Below, piece after piece: positions 50,311-59,531 of a stretch of DNA of 64,000 bases (position 1 is the first letter of the stretch; each line of letters begins with the position of its first letter). The position numbers and the translations under genes were made by a program. The notes under the pieces were generated by a model that worked only from the letters and a program-made list of their open reading frames with translations, was not told the origin of the DNA and searched no databases. Source of the stretch: Cyclobacteriaceae bacterium (lineage in GTDB: Bacteria > Bacteroidota > Bacteroidia > Cytophagales > Cyclobacteriaceae); the NCBI GenBank assembly GCA_028284125.1, contig JANQSI010000005.1, positions 62,001-126,000 of the forward strand, read 5' to 3'.

Positions 50311-51888
50311 ATGGATATGCTTACATTTGGAAATATGCATAGAATCCAAACGATAAAAAGACTTTTTCAACATAACGGATCCATTGTTTCAGTAGGTGTA
50401 AAAGTCCTCTTGGTCTGCTTATCTCCATTTTGGATATATGGTCAAGTTCAGATTCCTGGTGATTTTCATGATCCAATTGATAAGGCCAACGACACGACCT
50501 CACTTTCATTATTTACTTCTATTAAGCCACTTTCAACCGATGGATTTGAGCTGAATGATATCTATTTCAAAACTTTTCGCAATAACGAATACGGGAGAGG
50601 ATACAATGATGGCCCAGTATGGAAGGGAGAAGGATTCACTTTTGAGTTACATGCTGGTTTTACCGGAAGGTATGGTAAACTTTCCTATACATTGAACCCA
50701 GTCGTTTTTTATTCTTTCAATGACCTATTTAGTATTCCAAACCTTCAAGCAAATACAAGTGAGTGGGCATATCCGTTTACAAATAGAATAGATTGGGTAC
50801 AGCGTTACGGAGACGATCCGTTCGCAAAGTTTCATCTAGGTCAGAGTGAGCTAAGGTTAGATGTTGGGAAATTTTTGGCCTCAATAGGAACTCAAAACTA
50901 CTCGTTGGGCCCTTCAATTTTTAATCCAATTATAATGAGTAGACAAGCTGGCGGATTTCCACATGCCAGGTTTGGATTAAAACCGACGTTTCTTTCTTCC
51001 AAAGAGAACATCGCTAAGGTAGAAGCTAATTTAATGTTTGGTTTACTCAAAGAGTCTGATTACTTCGACAATGACTCGGACAATGATAACAGATACTTTA
51101 ACGGTCTGTTTCTTGCGGTAAATCCATCATTTCTTCCGGAATTGACCATTGGTTTTAACAAAGTGCTATACAAGCAAACACGTTTTTTTGAAGGAACAGA
51201 TATTTTTTCAACCCTCTTCATTGTGGATGATGGTGTCTTAAATGGAGATACACTTTCTCCAAATGATGCATTCGATCAAATGGCCTCATTGACAATTGAG
51301 TGGAATTTTCCAGAAGTAGGGTTCAGAGCCTATGCAGAGTTTGCCAAGAATGACTTCACCTCTGATGGTGCAGGACTGAGACCTTCTGCAGTAGAACCAG
51401 AGCATTCTCGTGGCTATACCATAGGATTTGAGAAGTTTCTTCAAAACAAAAAGGGAGTTGAATTTATTGTTTCATATGAACATACAAATCTTTCCATTGG
51501 TCATCAACCATGGCGACCCACACCACCATTTTATGCTCATGGTATAAACCGACAAGGTTATACTCATGATGGTCAAATAATTGGGGCAGGAATTGGTCCT
51601 GGTGGAAATAGCGATCACCTTGGTCTAAGAGTAAAGAAAGAAACCTTTTCTGGATTCTTTTTGCTTCAGCGCATAGAACGCGATAGGGACTATTTTGTGA
51701 ATCAAATTAGAAATGCTAACAGACATGATATGGAATATTCTCTTACCGCTGCAGCCCAAAAACAATTCGAAAGATTTGATCTTTTCGTCGAAACAGTCTT
51801 TAGTCATAACTACAGTAGAAACTTTCAGTCATCGTCTAATGACATATGGAACATAGGTTTTGGACTTGGAGGAAGAATGAGATTGTAG
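50311..51888 (+). CDS. Wzi-family capsule assembly outer-membrane protein
   Basis: A 525-residue beta-barrel protein. A basic start and hydrophobic stretch (VKVLLVCLSPFWIYG) form a signal peptide; an ATG at 50335 may be the real start. The Wzi pattern is clear: YNDGPVWKGEGFTFELHAGF, NRIDWVQRYGDDPFAKFHLG, NYSLGPSIFNPIIMSRQAGG, PEHSRGYTIGFEKFLQ and GHRQGYTHDGQ-like NRQGYTHDGQIIGAGIGPGG. Wzi anchors or organises capsular polysaccharide at the surface. It is a paralogue of the 54206 gene. A terminator-like hairpin after it belongs to the opposite-strand tRNA. Confidence 0.88.
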   Translation: MDMLTFGNMHRIQTIKRLFQHNGSIVSVGVKVLLVCLSPFWIYGQVQIPGDFHDPIDKANDTTSLSLFTSIKPLSTDGFELNDIYFKTFRNNEYGRGYNDGPVWKGEGFTFELHAGFTGRYGKLSYTLNPVVFYSFNDLFSIPNLQANTSEWAYPFTNRIDWVQRYGDDPFAKFHLGQSELRLDVGKFLASIGTQNYSLGPSIFNPIIMSRQAGGFPHARFGLKPTFLSSKENIAKVEANLMFGLLKESDYFDNDSDNDNRYFNGLFLAVNPSFLPELTIGFNKVLYKQTRFFEGTDIFSTLFIVDDGVLNGDTLSPNDAFDQMASLTIEWNFPEVGFRAYAEFAKNDFTSDGAGLRPSAVEPEHSRGYTIGFEKFLQNKKGVEFIVSYEHTNLSIGHQPWRPTPPFYAHGINRQGYTHDGQIIGAGIGPGGNSDHLGLRVKKETFSGFFLLQRIERDRDYFVNQIRNANRHDMEYSLTAAAQKQFERFDLFVETVFSHNYSRNFQSSSNDIWNIGFGLGGRMRL

Positions 51889-51903
51889 CAAGCCTTCAAG
51901 TGT

Positions 51904-51936
51904 CTAAAAAAGAAAACCCAACACTTAGTGTTGGGC
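51904..51936 (-). terminator. Terminator of the tRNA-Ser transcript
   Basis: CCCAACACT/AGTGTTGGG is a perfect 9-bp palindromic stem with T at the centre. On the minus strand it is followed by TTTTCTTTTTT and lies just after the tRNA 3' end. Confidence 0.85.
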
Positions 51937-51941
51937 TACTG

Positions 51942-52026
51942 CAGAGGCGGAGGGATTCGAACCCCCGGTACCTCGCGGTACAACGGTTTTCAAGACCGCC
52001 GCATTCGACCACTCTGCCACGCCTCT
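51942..52026 (-). tRNA. tRNA-Ser (anticodon UGA)
   Basis: Read on the minus strand: acceptor arm AGAGGCG pairs with CGCCTCT, discriminator G, D-arm GGCAGAGTGGTCGAATGC, anticodon stem-loop CGGTCTTGAAAACCG with anticodon TGA, a long variable arm as expected for serine, and T-loop GGGTTCGAATCCC. CCA is not encoded. The 85-nt length fits a class II tRNA. Confidence 0.96.
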
Positions 52027-52089
52027 GTGATCTCGCTAAATTCGGATCGCAAAAGTACTAGAATTCAGTAAACTCGCAAATCGATTTTG

Positions 52090-52497
52090 TTAATCAAAAA
52101 ATGGCTCAAGTAGGTCACTCATAACTTCAGGCATTCTTACTGGCTTACCAGATTTCATATTTATGAAGGCTAATGTTGTTTCCCCACGATTCAAAAGCGT
52201 GTTCTCTTCGTTGTAGACCTCATATAAATACTTGATTTTGACTTTTGGAAAGTCTGGAATAGAAACGCGAATGGTTAGTAAGTCATCATACTTTGCTGGT
52301 AAAATGTAGTTACTCTTCAATTCAAGCACGGGCATCATGATGCCAGCTTCTTCCAGTTGTTTGTAGGCGTATCCCAGGTTTCGAAACGATTCTACTCTCG
52401 CAACTTCGTAGTAGGCTGCATAATTTCCATAATAGACATAGCCCATTTGGTCTGTATCAGCATAACGAACTCTGATTTGAACATCATGACGATACAT
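52090..52497 (-). CDS. Acyl-CoA thioesterase, YbgC/4HBT type
   Basis: A 135-residue hotdog-fold protein with RYADTDQMGYVYYGNYAAYY, the catalytic Asp in ADTDQMG, followed by EVARVESFRNLGYAYKQLEE. This group hydrolyses acyl-CoA thioesters; YbgC works with the Tol-Pal/phospholipid system in proteobacteria. It starts on the last base of mltG (52497) and belongs to the minus-strand block PPTase - mltG - ybgC - tRNA-Ser. Confidence 0.9.
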   Translation of the reverse strand: MYRHDVQIRVRYADTDQMGYVYYGNYAAYYEVARVESFRNLGYAYKQLEEAGIMMPVLELKSNYILPAKYDDLLTIRVSIPDFPKVKIKYLYEVYNEENTLLNRGETTLAFINMKSGKPVRMPEVMSDLLEPFFD

Positions 52498-53531
52498 TAT
52501 CGATAGATCCTTTCTCGATTGAGCGCTCGTTGAAATTTTCGCGCATTGACATTATGCTCACGAAGTGTTCTTGCAAATACATGATACCCAGAGAAATCTT
52601 CTTTTGCACAGAAATATAAATACCGATGATCTTCGAAATTGAGTACCGCATTCAGGGCTGGAATTGAAGGCACGTTTATAGGACCCGGAGGTAATCCATA
52701 ATTTTTATAGGTGTTGTAGGGAGAATCTAGCTCCTTGTCTTTGTTAAGAATTCGCCTGATCGAAAAATCTCCAATGGCGAATACTAATGTTGGATCTGCT
52801 TGCAAAGGAATTCGTCTTTTTAGCCTATTGATATAGACACCTGCGATTGTAGGAGCTTCATCCATTTTATTCGTTTCACCTTGAACAATTGAAGCAAGTG
52901 TGGAAACTTCTTCCTTTGACATTCCTAGGCTCTCGGCTTTCTCAAGTCTCTCTTCATTCCAAAACCGATCATATTCACGCTTCATTCTATCCAAAATACT
53001 TTTTGGTGATGCAGTCCAGTATACCTCGTAGGTGTTAGGAATGAACATACTGATAAAGGTTTCTTTGGAGAAGCCATAATATTGAGCTGTAGTATCATGG
53101 AGAAGCAACTGTGCCATGTCTATGGAATCAATTTCGAGATTGCTAGTCAGTATTTTTGGTAACTGAGATATCAAACGAGCGTTTGAAAATGTCAATTTCA
53201 CAGGAGTTTCGGCGCCAGACCTTAGCAAATTGATGGCTTGAATATTTGTCATATCACCTTTTAGCAAATACATCCCTGCCTTAACTTCTTGATCGTAACT
53301 TTTCAATCTGGAAAGAAAACTGAACGAGACTACATCGTTTAGAAATCCTTCATCGTAAAGTCGATCTCTTACCTGTTTGAATGTACTGCCTTTAGGGATC
53401 GCAAAAAGTCTGTCATCTTTTTCTATCAAGATGTTTGGTGTGTAGACAATCTGATAAGCATAAAATGCAAAAGACGAAAGCATCATTGTAAACACCACCA
53501 GAAAGATTGCAATCAGATTTTTTCTGCGCAT
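52497..53531 (-). CDS. mltG: Endolytic murein transglycosylase
   Basis: A 344-residue protein with one N-terminal membrane helix (about 6-27) and a YceG-like fold. The active-site region reads LASIVQGETNKMDEAPTIAG, where the usual EKET is QGET; the second Glu is retained. Further family marks are RLKRRIPLQADPTLVFAIG, SPYNTYKNYGLPPGPINVPS and ALNAVLNFEDHRYLYFCAKE. It cleaves nascent glycan strands to end chain growth. It lies 37 bp after the PPTase gene and is followed directly by the thioesterase gene. Confidence 0.93.
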   Translation of the reverse strand: MRRKNLIAIFLVVFTMMLSSFAFYAYQIVYTPNILIEKDDRLFAIPKGSTFKQVRDRLYDEGFLNDVVSFSFLSRLKSYDQEVKAGMYLLKGDMTNIQAINLLRSGAETPVKLTFSNARLISQLPKILTSNLEIDSIDMAQLLLHDTTAQYYGFSKETFISMFIPNTYEVYWTASPKSILDRMKREYDRFWNEERLEKAESLGMSKEEVSTLASIVQGETNKMDEAPTIAGVYINRLKRRIPLQADPTLVFAIGDFSIRRILNKDKELDSPYNTYKNYGLPPGPINVPSIPALNAVLNFEDHRYLYFCAKEDFSGYHVFARTLREHNVNARKFQRALNRERIYR

Positions 53532-53567
53532 GCCGCAAAAATAATTTTAATTACTTATTGAGGAGTA

Positions 53568-54086
53568 TTAAGATTCCAGAACAGAATTTGGATAGGCAAA
53601 AGCAGCAAAAGCCCCATGATGAGTTATTGAAATGGGTAGCCTGTCGTTGATCAACGGTAAACTTCCACTTTTACTCACTGATGCTGAGATTCCTCTGTTC
53701 GCAAAGTGGGTTTTGATTCTTTTCCGAATAGTGCTGCTCCAGTTGGTACTGTTTTCGTTGACTACTGAAAAGTTAATAGGTTCTATGGCATCACCAGCAA
53801 TCGAAAGAATATAGTTCTTATCAGTCCAAATTTCGCCTTTGATTTCATCGGATTCAAACTTGATTTTTGAACCTTCTTGTTTTAGAACTATTGGAATATT
53901 TTTTGGAGAAAATGAAGTAATCTCTCTTCTGGTTTTAAATACAGCTTCTTTGGCAGACCACAAAAGCCAAAAAAGATCAGGATGATTAATGAATTGATCT
54001 TGTTCATTGGTAATTAAATCCAATGACCGCTCTGTTCTTTTCTTAAAAAGAGGATCATTCAAGTCAACTATATCAATTCCAATCAT
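53568..54086 (-). CDS. 4'-phosphopantetheinyl transferase superfamily protein
   Basis: A 172-residue protein. The start MIGIDIVDLNDPLF carries the first Asp/metal motif; WSAKEAVFK is the second signature shared by AcpS and Sfp types. It loads the phosphopantetheine arm from CoA onto a carrier protein. The frame is longer than AcpS (about 125) and shorter than Sfp (about 220); C-terminal residues 115-172 (SISVSKSGSLPLINDRLPIS-like, ASVSKSGSLPLINDRLPISI) look like an extra half domain. Which carrier protein it serves cannot be told. Confidence 0.85.
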   Translation of the reverse strand: MIGIDIVDLNDPLFKKRTERSLDLITNEQDQFINHPDLFWLLWSAKEAVFKTRREITSFSPKNIPIVLKQEGSKIKFESDEIKGEIWTDKNYILSIAGDAIEPINFSVVNENSTNWSSTIRKRIKTHFANRGISASVSKSGSLPLINDRLPISITHHGAFAAFAYPNSVLES

Positions 54087-54205
54087 CAGGTCTTAGGTAG
54101 GTTTCAGAATTTGTGCTGAAATCTGATGTATGGAAAGAGTGGGAGCCTATACCCCCAAAAAAAATCTATGAAAATTTTAAAGTGAGTGGGTAGTATAACT
54201 CTAAG

Positions 54206-55729
54206 CTATCTATCAAGCTTAATTCGTGTGGCCAATGCTAGATAAAAATTCAAATCACTATGAATATAGTACCTGTTGAAATTATAGCTTAGTATGCTTT
54301 CTAAACCATAAAACATGGAACTGGTTTCCTTTTGAATATTGAACCCCAAAGAGTATTCAATATTATGCCGCTCGCGATCTTGAATGTTTACTACAAAGTA
54401 GTCCTTATTGTATTCAATTCTTTCGAATAAAAATCCAATGATTTGATTGTCCTTTTTAATGAGCACATTAAAATGACCGCTGTTACCACCAGGACCAATT
54501 CCTGCTCCTAACAATTGACCACCGTGCGTATATCCTTGTCTATTTATGTGATGAGCGTAGTATGTAGGTTCTGGTTGATAGAGAAATGTATGATTTCTTG
54601 AGAGGTTGGTGTGTTCGTAGCTAATTATTACCTCTTTCCCCTTTGCAGTTTGAACGCTTTTTTCAAATCCAATGGTGTATGCCCTACTATGTTCTGGTTC
54701 TTTCAAGAAACGGATAAATTTTCCTGAAAAGTCGTTTCTGGCAAACTCCAAATAGGCTCTAAATCCAGATTCAGGAAGATCCCAAGTAAAAGAAAGTGAG
54801 GCCAGCTGATCAAAGGTATCATTGGTATCGATACTATCACCTCTCGTTCCACTATCGAAAATGTGAATGGTAGAAAGCAAATCCCATGCCTCAAAAAACT
54901 GTGTATCCTTATACAGTCCTCTATTAAATGCTACTGTCATTTGTGGGAGGAATTTAGGCTGATACGCAATAAACATTCCGTTGAAATAACGGTTGTCGTT
55001 CGCCGAGTTTGAATCAAAATGATCCGATTCAGAGAGTAATCCAAACAAGAAATTCATTTCCCATTTTCCTGTTTCGATCTTTTTGATGTTTATATCGAAA
55101 GGCTCGGTTCCCAATCTGACATGAGGAAAACCACCTCCTTGTCTGCTAAGAACTATTGGATTGTAAATCGCAGGACCAGCGGAATAGTTTTGAGTCGAAA
55201 TACTTGTAATAACTTTCCCCCACCTCATTTGAATTTCACTTTGCCCTGGATGAAAGCTGAAGAAAGGGGAATCTCCAAACCTCTGGACCCAGTCAATATT
55301 TCTACCATCAGGAATGAACTGGTATGCATTTCTAGATACATCTGTTCTTATGATTGGAGATTGTAAATAATCGGAATTTTGTGAGAAAAATAGGATTGGA
55401 TAAAATGAATAGGAAAGTCGTCCTTTTCTGCCCGAAAAACCACCTTGGGATTCTAGAGTTAGTCCTTTGCCTTTCCAAACTGGCCCGTCATTAAAACCTC
55501 TGGGATAAGCGCTGTTATAGGATACTTTAAAAAGCAAATCATGTTTCTTGAAATAGTCACTTTCCAAATAATTAGTGGAAGTATGAAAATTGAGATTTAA
55601 TGTATCTACATCTCTTGGATAACTTTCGAAGTTATCCCACACTTGGGCTAGACATTCTTTTTGACAGGAGAGAACGATCACCAATAGAATAAACTTGCCT
55701 TTAAGAATTCCATGCATAGCTATAGACAT
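54206..55729 (-). CDS. Wzi-family capsule assembly outer-membrane protein (second copy)
   Basis: A 507-residue protein with a signal peptide (KFILLVIVLSCQKECLAQ) and the same Wzi blocks as the copy at 50311: FNDGPVWKGKGLTLESQGGF, GRNIDWVQRFGDSPFFSFHP, NYSAGPAIYNPIVLSRQGGG, SRAYTIGFEKSVQ and NRQGYTHGGQLLGAGIGPGG. The two are paralogues and point toward each other across the housekeeping block. The final residue pattern (RIKLDR) is unusual for a barrel, which often ends in an aromatic. Confidence 0.88.
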   Translation of the reverse strand: MSIAMHGILKGKFILLVIVLSCQKECLAQVWDNFESYPRDVDTLNLNFHTSTNYLESDYFKKHDLLFKVSYNSAYPRGFNDGPVWKGKGLTLESQGGFSGRKGRLSYSFYPILFFSQNSDYLQSPIIRTDVSRNAYQFIPDGRNIDWVQRFGDSPFFSFHPGQSEIQMRWGKVITSISTQNYSAGPAIYNPIVLSRQGGGFPHVRLGTEPFDINIKKIETGKWEMNFLFGLLSESDHFDSNSANDNRYFNGMFIAYQPKFLPQMTVAFNRGLYKDTQFFEAWDLLSTIHIFDSGTRGDSIDTNDTFDQLASLSFTWDLPESGFRAYLEFARNDFSGKFIRFLKEPEHSRAYTIGFEKSVQTAKGKEVIISYEHTNLSRNHTFLYQPEPTYYAHHINRQGYTHGGQLLGAGIGPGGNSGHFNVLIKKDNQIIGFLFERIEYNKDYFVVNIQDRERHNIEYSLGFNIQKETSSMFYGLESILSYNFNRYYIHSDLNFYLALATRIKLDR

Positions 55730-55853
55730 ATTTCAAGCTGATTACAATCTTAACCCTAAAAACCACCTTGAATTGTGCCTGTAATTTAATTTGCAGATTT
55801 TATTGAATATTGTAGCAGAAATAAATTAAACATGATTCTTTTTGCAGCTGAGA

Positions 55854-57173
55854 ATGATGAAGAGAAGATTACTGTTAATATCTCCTTATTTTCCACCAGC
55901 TAACGTTATTGGAGCAAAACGAGCAGTGAACCTTGCCCAAGGGATTCATGATACAGATGGATGGGATGTTGTAGTTTTAGCCAGTCGGCCCTTCAAAGAG
56001 ATTGATAGCAATAAAACTCTACCCTTACCTGCAGGGGTAAATGTTGTTTATGGGTTCGAAAGTTTCCTTAGACCGTTTGTAAAATGGCTGGTAAAATTGA
56101 TTTTCACTCCTGATCACAGCAAAGAAAAAAGTGAACAAAGAAGGGCAAAGAAAAAAACGTCTGATATTAATAAACCTCCCAAGAAAAAATTATCATATAC
56201 ACCGTTTGATCAATATCTCTGGGATGTTCCTGGGGCACTTAAAAGCGGTAAAAAAATCATCAAAAAATTCAAACCGGATGTCATTTGGGTAAATGCAGAT
56301 CCTTGGTCTGGTTTACTGGTCGGTCGCATTTTAAGTAAAAGAACGGGCATCCCATGGATTGTGGATATGAGAGATCCATGGACAGTTTTTCATAAGCGAA
56401 TGCTCCAAAGACCCAAACTGACGAGGAAGGTAATTCATCATTATGAAAGAGTCTTTCTCGAGACTAGCTGCAAAGTGGTTTTTAACACGAGGAATGCACA
56501 TAATGCATATTCTGAAGTTTACGGCGAGGAATTAGCAGGGAAGTTCACCTACATTAGAAATGCATTCAATGAGAATCTGTTCGAGAAAATCGATAAATCC
56601 GAGGATAAAAAATTTGTGTTCGGATACTTCGGCTCATTTAGAAGTTTTGTTTCATCAGAAAGAGTTCTTGAGGCATTTACACTTTTCATAAGAAAAAATC
56701 AGTTGACCCCAGATAAAGTTGGATTAGTCATAAATGGAAGTGTAGACAGTCAATTTTGGGATGATCTTGATAGTTCCGGAATCTCGGAATTCGTATCAAT
56801 CAATGAAGAGGTAAGCTTAAGTGAGACGCTATCTCTTCTTCAATCATGGGATGTGTTGTTGATGATGGTTTCTCCAGAATACAAATGGATGGTTCCAGCT
56901 AAGCTTTACGATTATTTAATAGCTCAAAAGCCAATTATAGCCATTTCCGATAATCAAGAGGTCAATGAAATCATTAAGAAAACTGAATCTGGAGTTCCTG
57001 TCTCTTTCGAAAGCGTCGAAGCTATAGCGGATGTCTTTACTGTATATTTTCTTGCCGGAAAGACTAAAAAACTGCAAAATGATAAATTGATCCAACCATA
57101 TGGACTTCAAGAACAATCTCGAAGGTTTTTAGAAGTGCTTAATGGAATCTTTCCTGAATCCGATCAAGAATAG
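55854..57173 (+). CDS. GT4-family glycosyltransferase
   Basis: A GT-B enzyme of about 440 residues. I start at the ATG at 55854 (MMKRRLLLISPYFPPANVIG); a TTG 12 nt upstream is unlikely. Donor-domain features: SGLLVGRILSKRTGIPWIVD, RDPWTVFHKRM, FVFGYFGSFRSFVSSERVLE and SPEYKWMVPAKLYDYLIAQK. A basic region (KSEQRRAKKKTSDINKPPKK) may hold it at the membrane. It overlaps the convergent ABC exporter by 10 bp. Confidence 0.88.
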   Translation: MMKRRLLLISPYFPPANVIGAKRAVNLAQGIHDTDGWDVVVLASRPFKEIDSNKTLPLPAGVNVVYGFESFLRPFVKWLVKLIFTPDHSKEKSEQRRAKKKTSDINKPPKKKLSYTPFDQYLWDVPGALKSGKKIIKKFKPDVIWVNADPWSGLLVGRILSKRTGIPWIVDMRDPWTVFHKRMLQRPKLTRKVIHHYERVFLETSCKVVFNTRNAHNAYSEVYGEELAGKFTYIRNAFNENLFEKIDKSEDKKFVFGYFGSFRSFVSSERVLEAFTLFIRKNQLTPDKVGLVINGSVDSQFWDDLDSSGISEFVSINEEVSLSETLSLLQSWDVLLMMVSPEYKWMVPAKLYDYLIAQKPIIAISDNQEVNEIIKKTESGVPVSFESVEAIADVFTVYFLAGKTKKLQNDKLIQPYGLQEQSRRFLEVLNGIFPESDQE

Positions 57174-58780
57174 TTGACAAGCTTTCCATCCTGAAGCTTT
57201 AGTACTCGGTCGGCTAAATGGAAATATCGGTCATCGTGGGTGATAACAATTAAAGTTTTGCCCCTTTCTCTTAGATATGCCAAAATCTTATCGTAGAAAA
57301 TTTCCTTGAAGTAAGGATCTTGATTGGCAGCCCACTCATCAAAGAGGTAAACCTCCTTGTCTTCAAGAATTGAGCTGATCAGAGATAATCTTTTTTTCTG
57401 ACCATCAGACAATCTTGTGGTTGTGAATTCCTTATTTTCGATCTTGACTTTCTTGGTAAGTTCAAGCATATCAATCAGTTCCTGTCCTTTCTCTTCGAGT
57501 AACTCTGCCGAGATGTGATCCAATTCCTGGAATACATAGGAATCCGTAAATACCGCAGAAAATCTGGAACGGTAATAGGATAAATTTTCCTTCGAAATGT
57601 TCACACCTCGATAATTGATTTCGCCTCCTTTGGGTTTGTATAAACCCAAAATAAGTTTTGCTAGAGTCGTTTTTCCACTACCATTTCCTCCAACAAGAAA
57701 AAGCGATTCACCTTGCTTAATATCAAAGTCCAAAGGGCCAAGTTTAAAATGCTGGTCTTCATCAGCATGATAGTATGTATGTTCCAGCTGTTTAGCTTGA
57801 ATAAGTGGTTCGGAATCTTTCCAGTTTTCATTTTTTATTTCTTCTGTATACTGATAGGACTCTTCTAAAGAAATTCCCACCTGTTCAATATGGTTAAAGA
57901 TCACTTCGGCATTCTTCAGACTTCTTAGAAATCCAGTAGCTGAAGAAAGTGGAGCTATTGTGAAAAGGACGATTGTTAAGTAGCTACCAAAAAATTCGAG
58001 TGTAACAAATTGCGTCTGAAAGATTGCGACAACAAGAATGCCCATACCTAGAAGAAGTACTAAGTCAGTGGATTTATTCACAATAGAACCTACCACACTT
58101 TCTTTCAAATAGTAACGCATTTGAGTATTACTAGTGGGAATAATGTGATCGTCCACGAATGATTTTGAAAACTTACGATTTAAGGTCAGTTCTTTGATTC
58201 CAAGAACAAGACCTTCAAAATGTTCGAAAAGATTATTCAAATGACTCCTTGCTCCATGTGAGTGTTTCCTGATAGCTGGAAGAGCCACTTTGGTAAGAAA
58301 GAAAATTATGCTGAACAAGATTATGGTAGCCAATGAAAGTATCGGCGAATACCAAATCATGTAAGCAAGAATCCCTATCACCGTTGCTAATCCAGTTGTA
58401 ACTGCTGGAAGAGTGGATATATACTGAGCTATTCTGTCAATGTCACTGGTCAGTATTGGAAGAAGTTTGGATTCATTGTTTTCTATTTCCTCATAAGGAG
58501 CCTGAATGATCTTTCTTGACATGTCAATCCTGAGTTTGTGGATGATTCGCTGCATCATTCGTGAGACTGAATAGGATGCCACAATAGAAAGAACACCGTA
58601 CAGAAACCAAAAAGACCCAAACTCGATAATAAATGAGTTAAGATTAAAATTGGTATCCTTTACCGCTTGCGTAATACTCTTGATGACAAGTGTGGAAGAA
58701 GCTCCTGTCAATACACTTGCAAAAAGCGCCACCAAAAACAATGGAAGTGAGGATTTGATTAAAATTCGGATTACCGCCAT
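57164..58780 (-). CDS. ABC exporter, PvdE/SyrD-like half transporter (second copy)
   Basis: A 538-residue paralogue of the exporter at 46759, with six membrane helices and an ATPase: Walker A VGGNGSGKTT, FTDSYVF at the Q-loop, signature LSDGQKKR, FDEWAANQDPYFKEIFYDKI and His in VITHDDRYFHLADR. The DEWAANQDP block is the PvdE mark. The two may pair as a heterodimer or serve separate glycans. It is convergent with a GT4 gene (10-bp overlap) and followed upstream by the small lipoprotein gene. Confidence 0.85.
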   Translation of the reverse strand: MAVIRILIKSSLPLFLVALFASVLTGASSTLVIKSITQAVKDTNFNLNSFIIEFGSFWFLYGVLSIVASYSVSRMMQRIIHKLRIDMSRKIIQAPYEEIENNESKLLPILTSDIDRIAQYISTLPAVTTGLATVIGILAYMIWYSPILSLATIILFSIIFFLTKVALPAIRKHSHGARSHLNNLFEHFEGLVLGIKELTLNRKFSKSFVDDHIIPTSNTQMRYYLKESVVGSIVNKSTDLVLLLGMGILVVAIFQTQFVTLEFFGSYLTIVLFTIAPLSSATGFLRSLKNAEVIFNHIEQVGISLEESYQYTEEIKNENWKDSEPLIQAKQLEHTYYHADEDQHFKLGPLDFDIKQGESLFLVGGNGSGKTTLAKLILGLYKPKGGEINYRGVNISKENLSYYRSRFSAVFTDSYVFQELDHISAELLEEKGQELIDMLELTKKVKIENKEFTTTRLSDGQKKRLSLISSILEDKEVYLFDEWAANQDPYFKEIFYDKILAYLRERGKTLIVITHDDRYFHLADRVLKLQDGKLVNYS

Positions 58781-58906
58781 GGGGAAAAAATTTCAACCGC
58801 GAAGCTACGCAAAATCCGAATGAATGAACTGAGATTCAGCGTACCCGAATTTTTTAGAAAATTTCTTAATTGAAGTTATTGAGAAGTTAGGGTTGTTTTT
58901 AAGCCT

Positions 58907-59389
58907 TTATTCTAACTCGTCTAAAAAGTGAAATTCTTCAAATACCTTTCCCACATCACCATTATCGTTTGCTTCCCTTACAAAGTCGATGATCTCATCA
59001 TTCTTGTAAATATCGTAGACTAGTTCCCAATGTGAATCTGCTTGATTATAAGGTTCCACTCCATTATAGCTATCAATTCGAATTTCGATTTGACCTCTCT
59101 TTACATAATCCGTAAGGAAAATTTCGACCTCAAGATCCGGATTACCTGCAATTGTTCCGCTATCATAAATGAGGGAGTCTTCCACAAATAGTAAGGCCTT
59201 ATTGTCAATTTTTCTAAAAACGATTTTATAGGAATCTTCTTGATTAGTACTGTCACTACTAACCTGGGCAGTTTCCGACGCAGAATTTTCAGGAGTTTCT
59301 TGCTCATTGTTTTCCGCGGTTTCTTTTTTAGATGAGCCACATGAAAACAGAAGTAACGATATGAATACCAATTGCAGAGCTCTCAACAT
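58907..59389 (-). CDS. Small lipoprotein, paralogue of the 40737 protein
   Basis: I start at the ATG at 59389 because it begins a lipoprotein signal (MLRALQLVFISLLLFSC) with lipobox FSC; a longer frame to 59461 adds a non-signal stretch. After the Cys comes a low-complexity Glu/Asn/Ser tail (about 30 residues), then a domain sharing KIDN, DSLIYDSG, NP and ADSHWELVYDIY with the 40737 protein. Function is unknown. It lies directly upstream of the second exporter gene with 126 bp between. Confidence 0.75.
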   Translation of the reverse strand: MLRALQLVFISLLLFSCGSSKKETAENNEQETPENSASETAQVSSDSTNQEDSYKIVFRKIDNKALLFVEDSLIYDSGTIAGNPDLEVEIFLTDYVKRGQIEIRIDSYNGVEPYNQADSHWELVYDIYKNDEIIDFVREANDNGDVGKVFEEFHFLDELE

Positions 59390-59474
59390 AGGTGTGTATG
59401 GTTTATACTGGATTTGAGTCTGCAAAGATGCGATATTATAAACTTGAAAAAAAACTAGCAAGAATTAATCAACA

Positions 59475-59502
59475 TTGATGAATTCAAATCTTGATAGCTT
59501 TG
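59475..59502 (+). promoter_or_regulatory. Bacteroidetes promoter before the methyltransferase gene
   Basis: TTG at 59475-59477, a 17-bp spacer and TAGCTTTG at 59495-59502 match the TTG/TAnnTTTG consensus. The ATG lies 29 nt after the -7 box. Confidence 0.6.
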
Positions 59503-59531
59503 CCACCTAACCACTTCATCAAGTCAATTTA

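Noticed and set aside
51846-52061. A 71-codon frame at the end of the Wzi gene
   Set aside because: It reads antisense through tRNA-Ser, giving the [12 protein letters not shown]-type peptide often mis-annotated from tRNA genes.
52497-53531. Loss of the MltG active site because EKET is QGET
   Set aside because: One Glu is kept and I cannot tell from memory which Glu is essential in this subgroup; not reported as inactivating.
54087-54205. GGGAGCC...CCC hairpin with an A-run near the second Wzi gene
   Set aside because: Only a 3-bp GC stem; not convincing as a terminator.
58860-58906. Possible terminator after the lipoprotein gene (GTTAG/CTAAC)
   Set aside because: A 5-bp stem with a 20-nt loop and no T-run.
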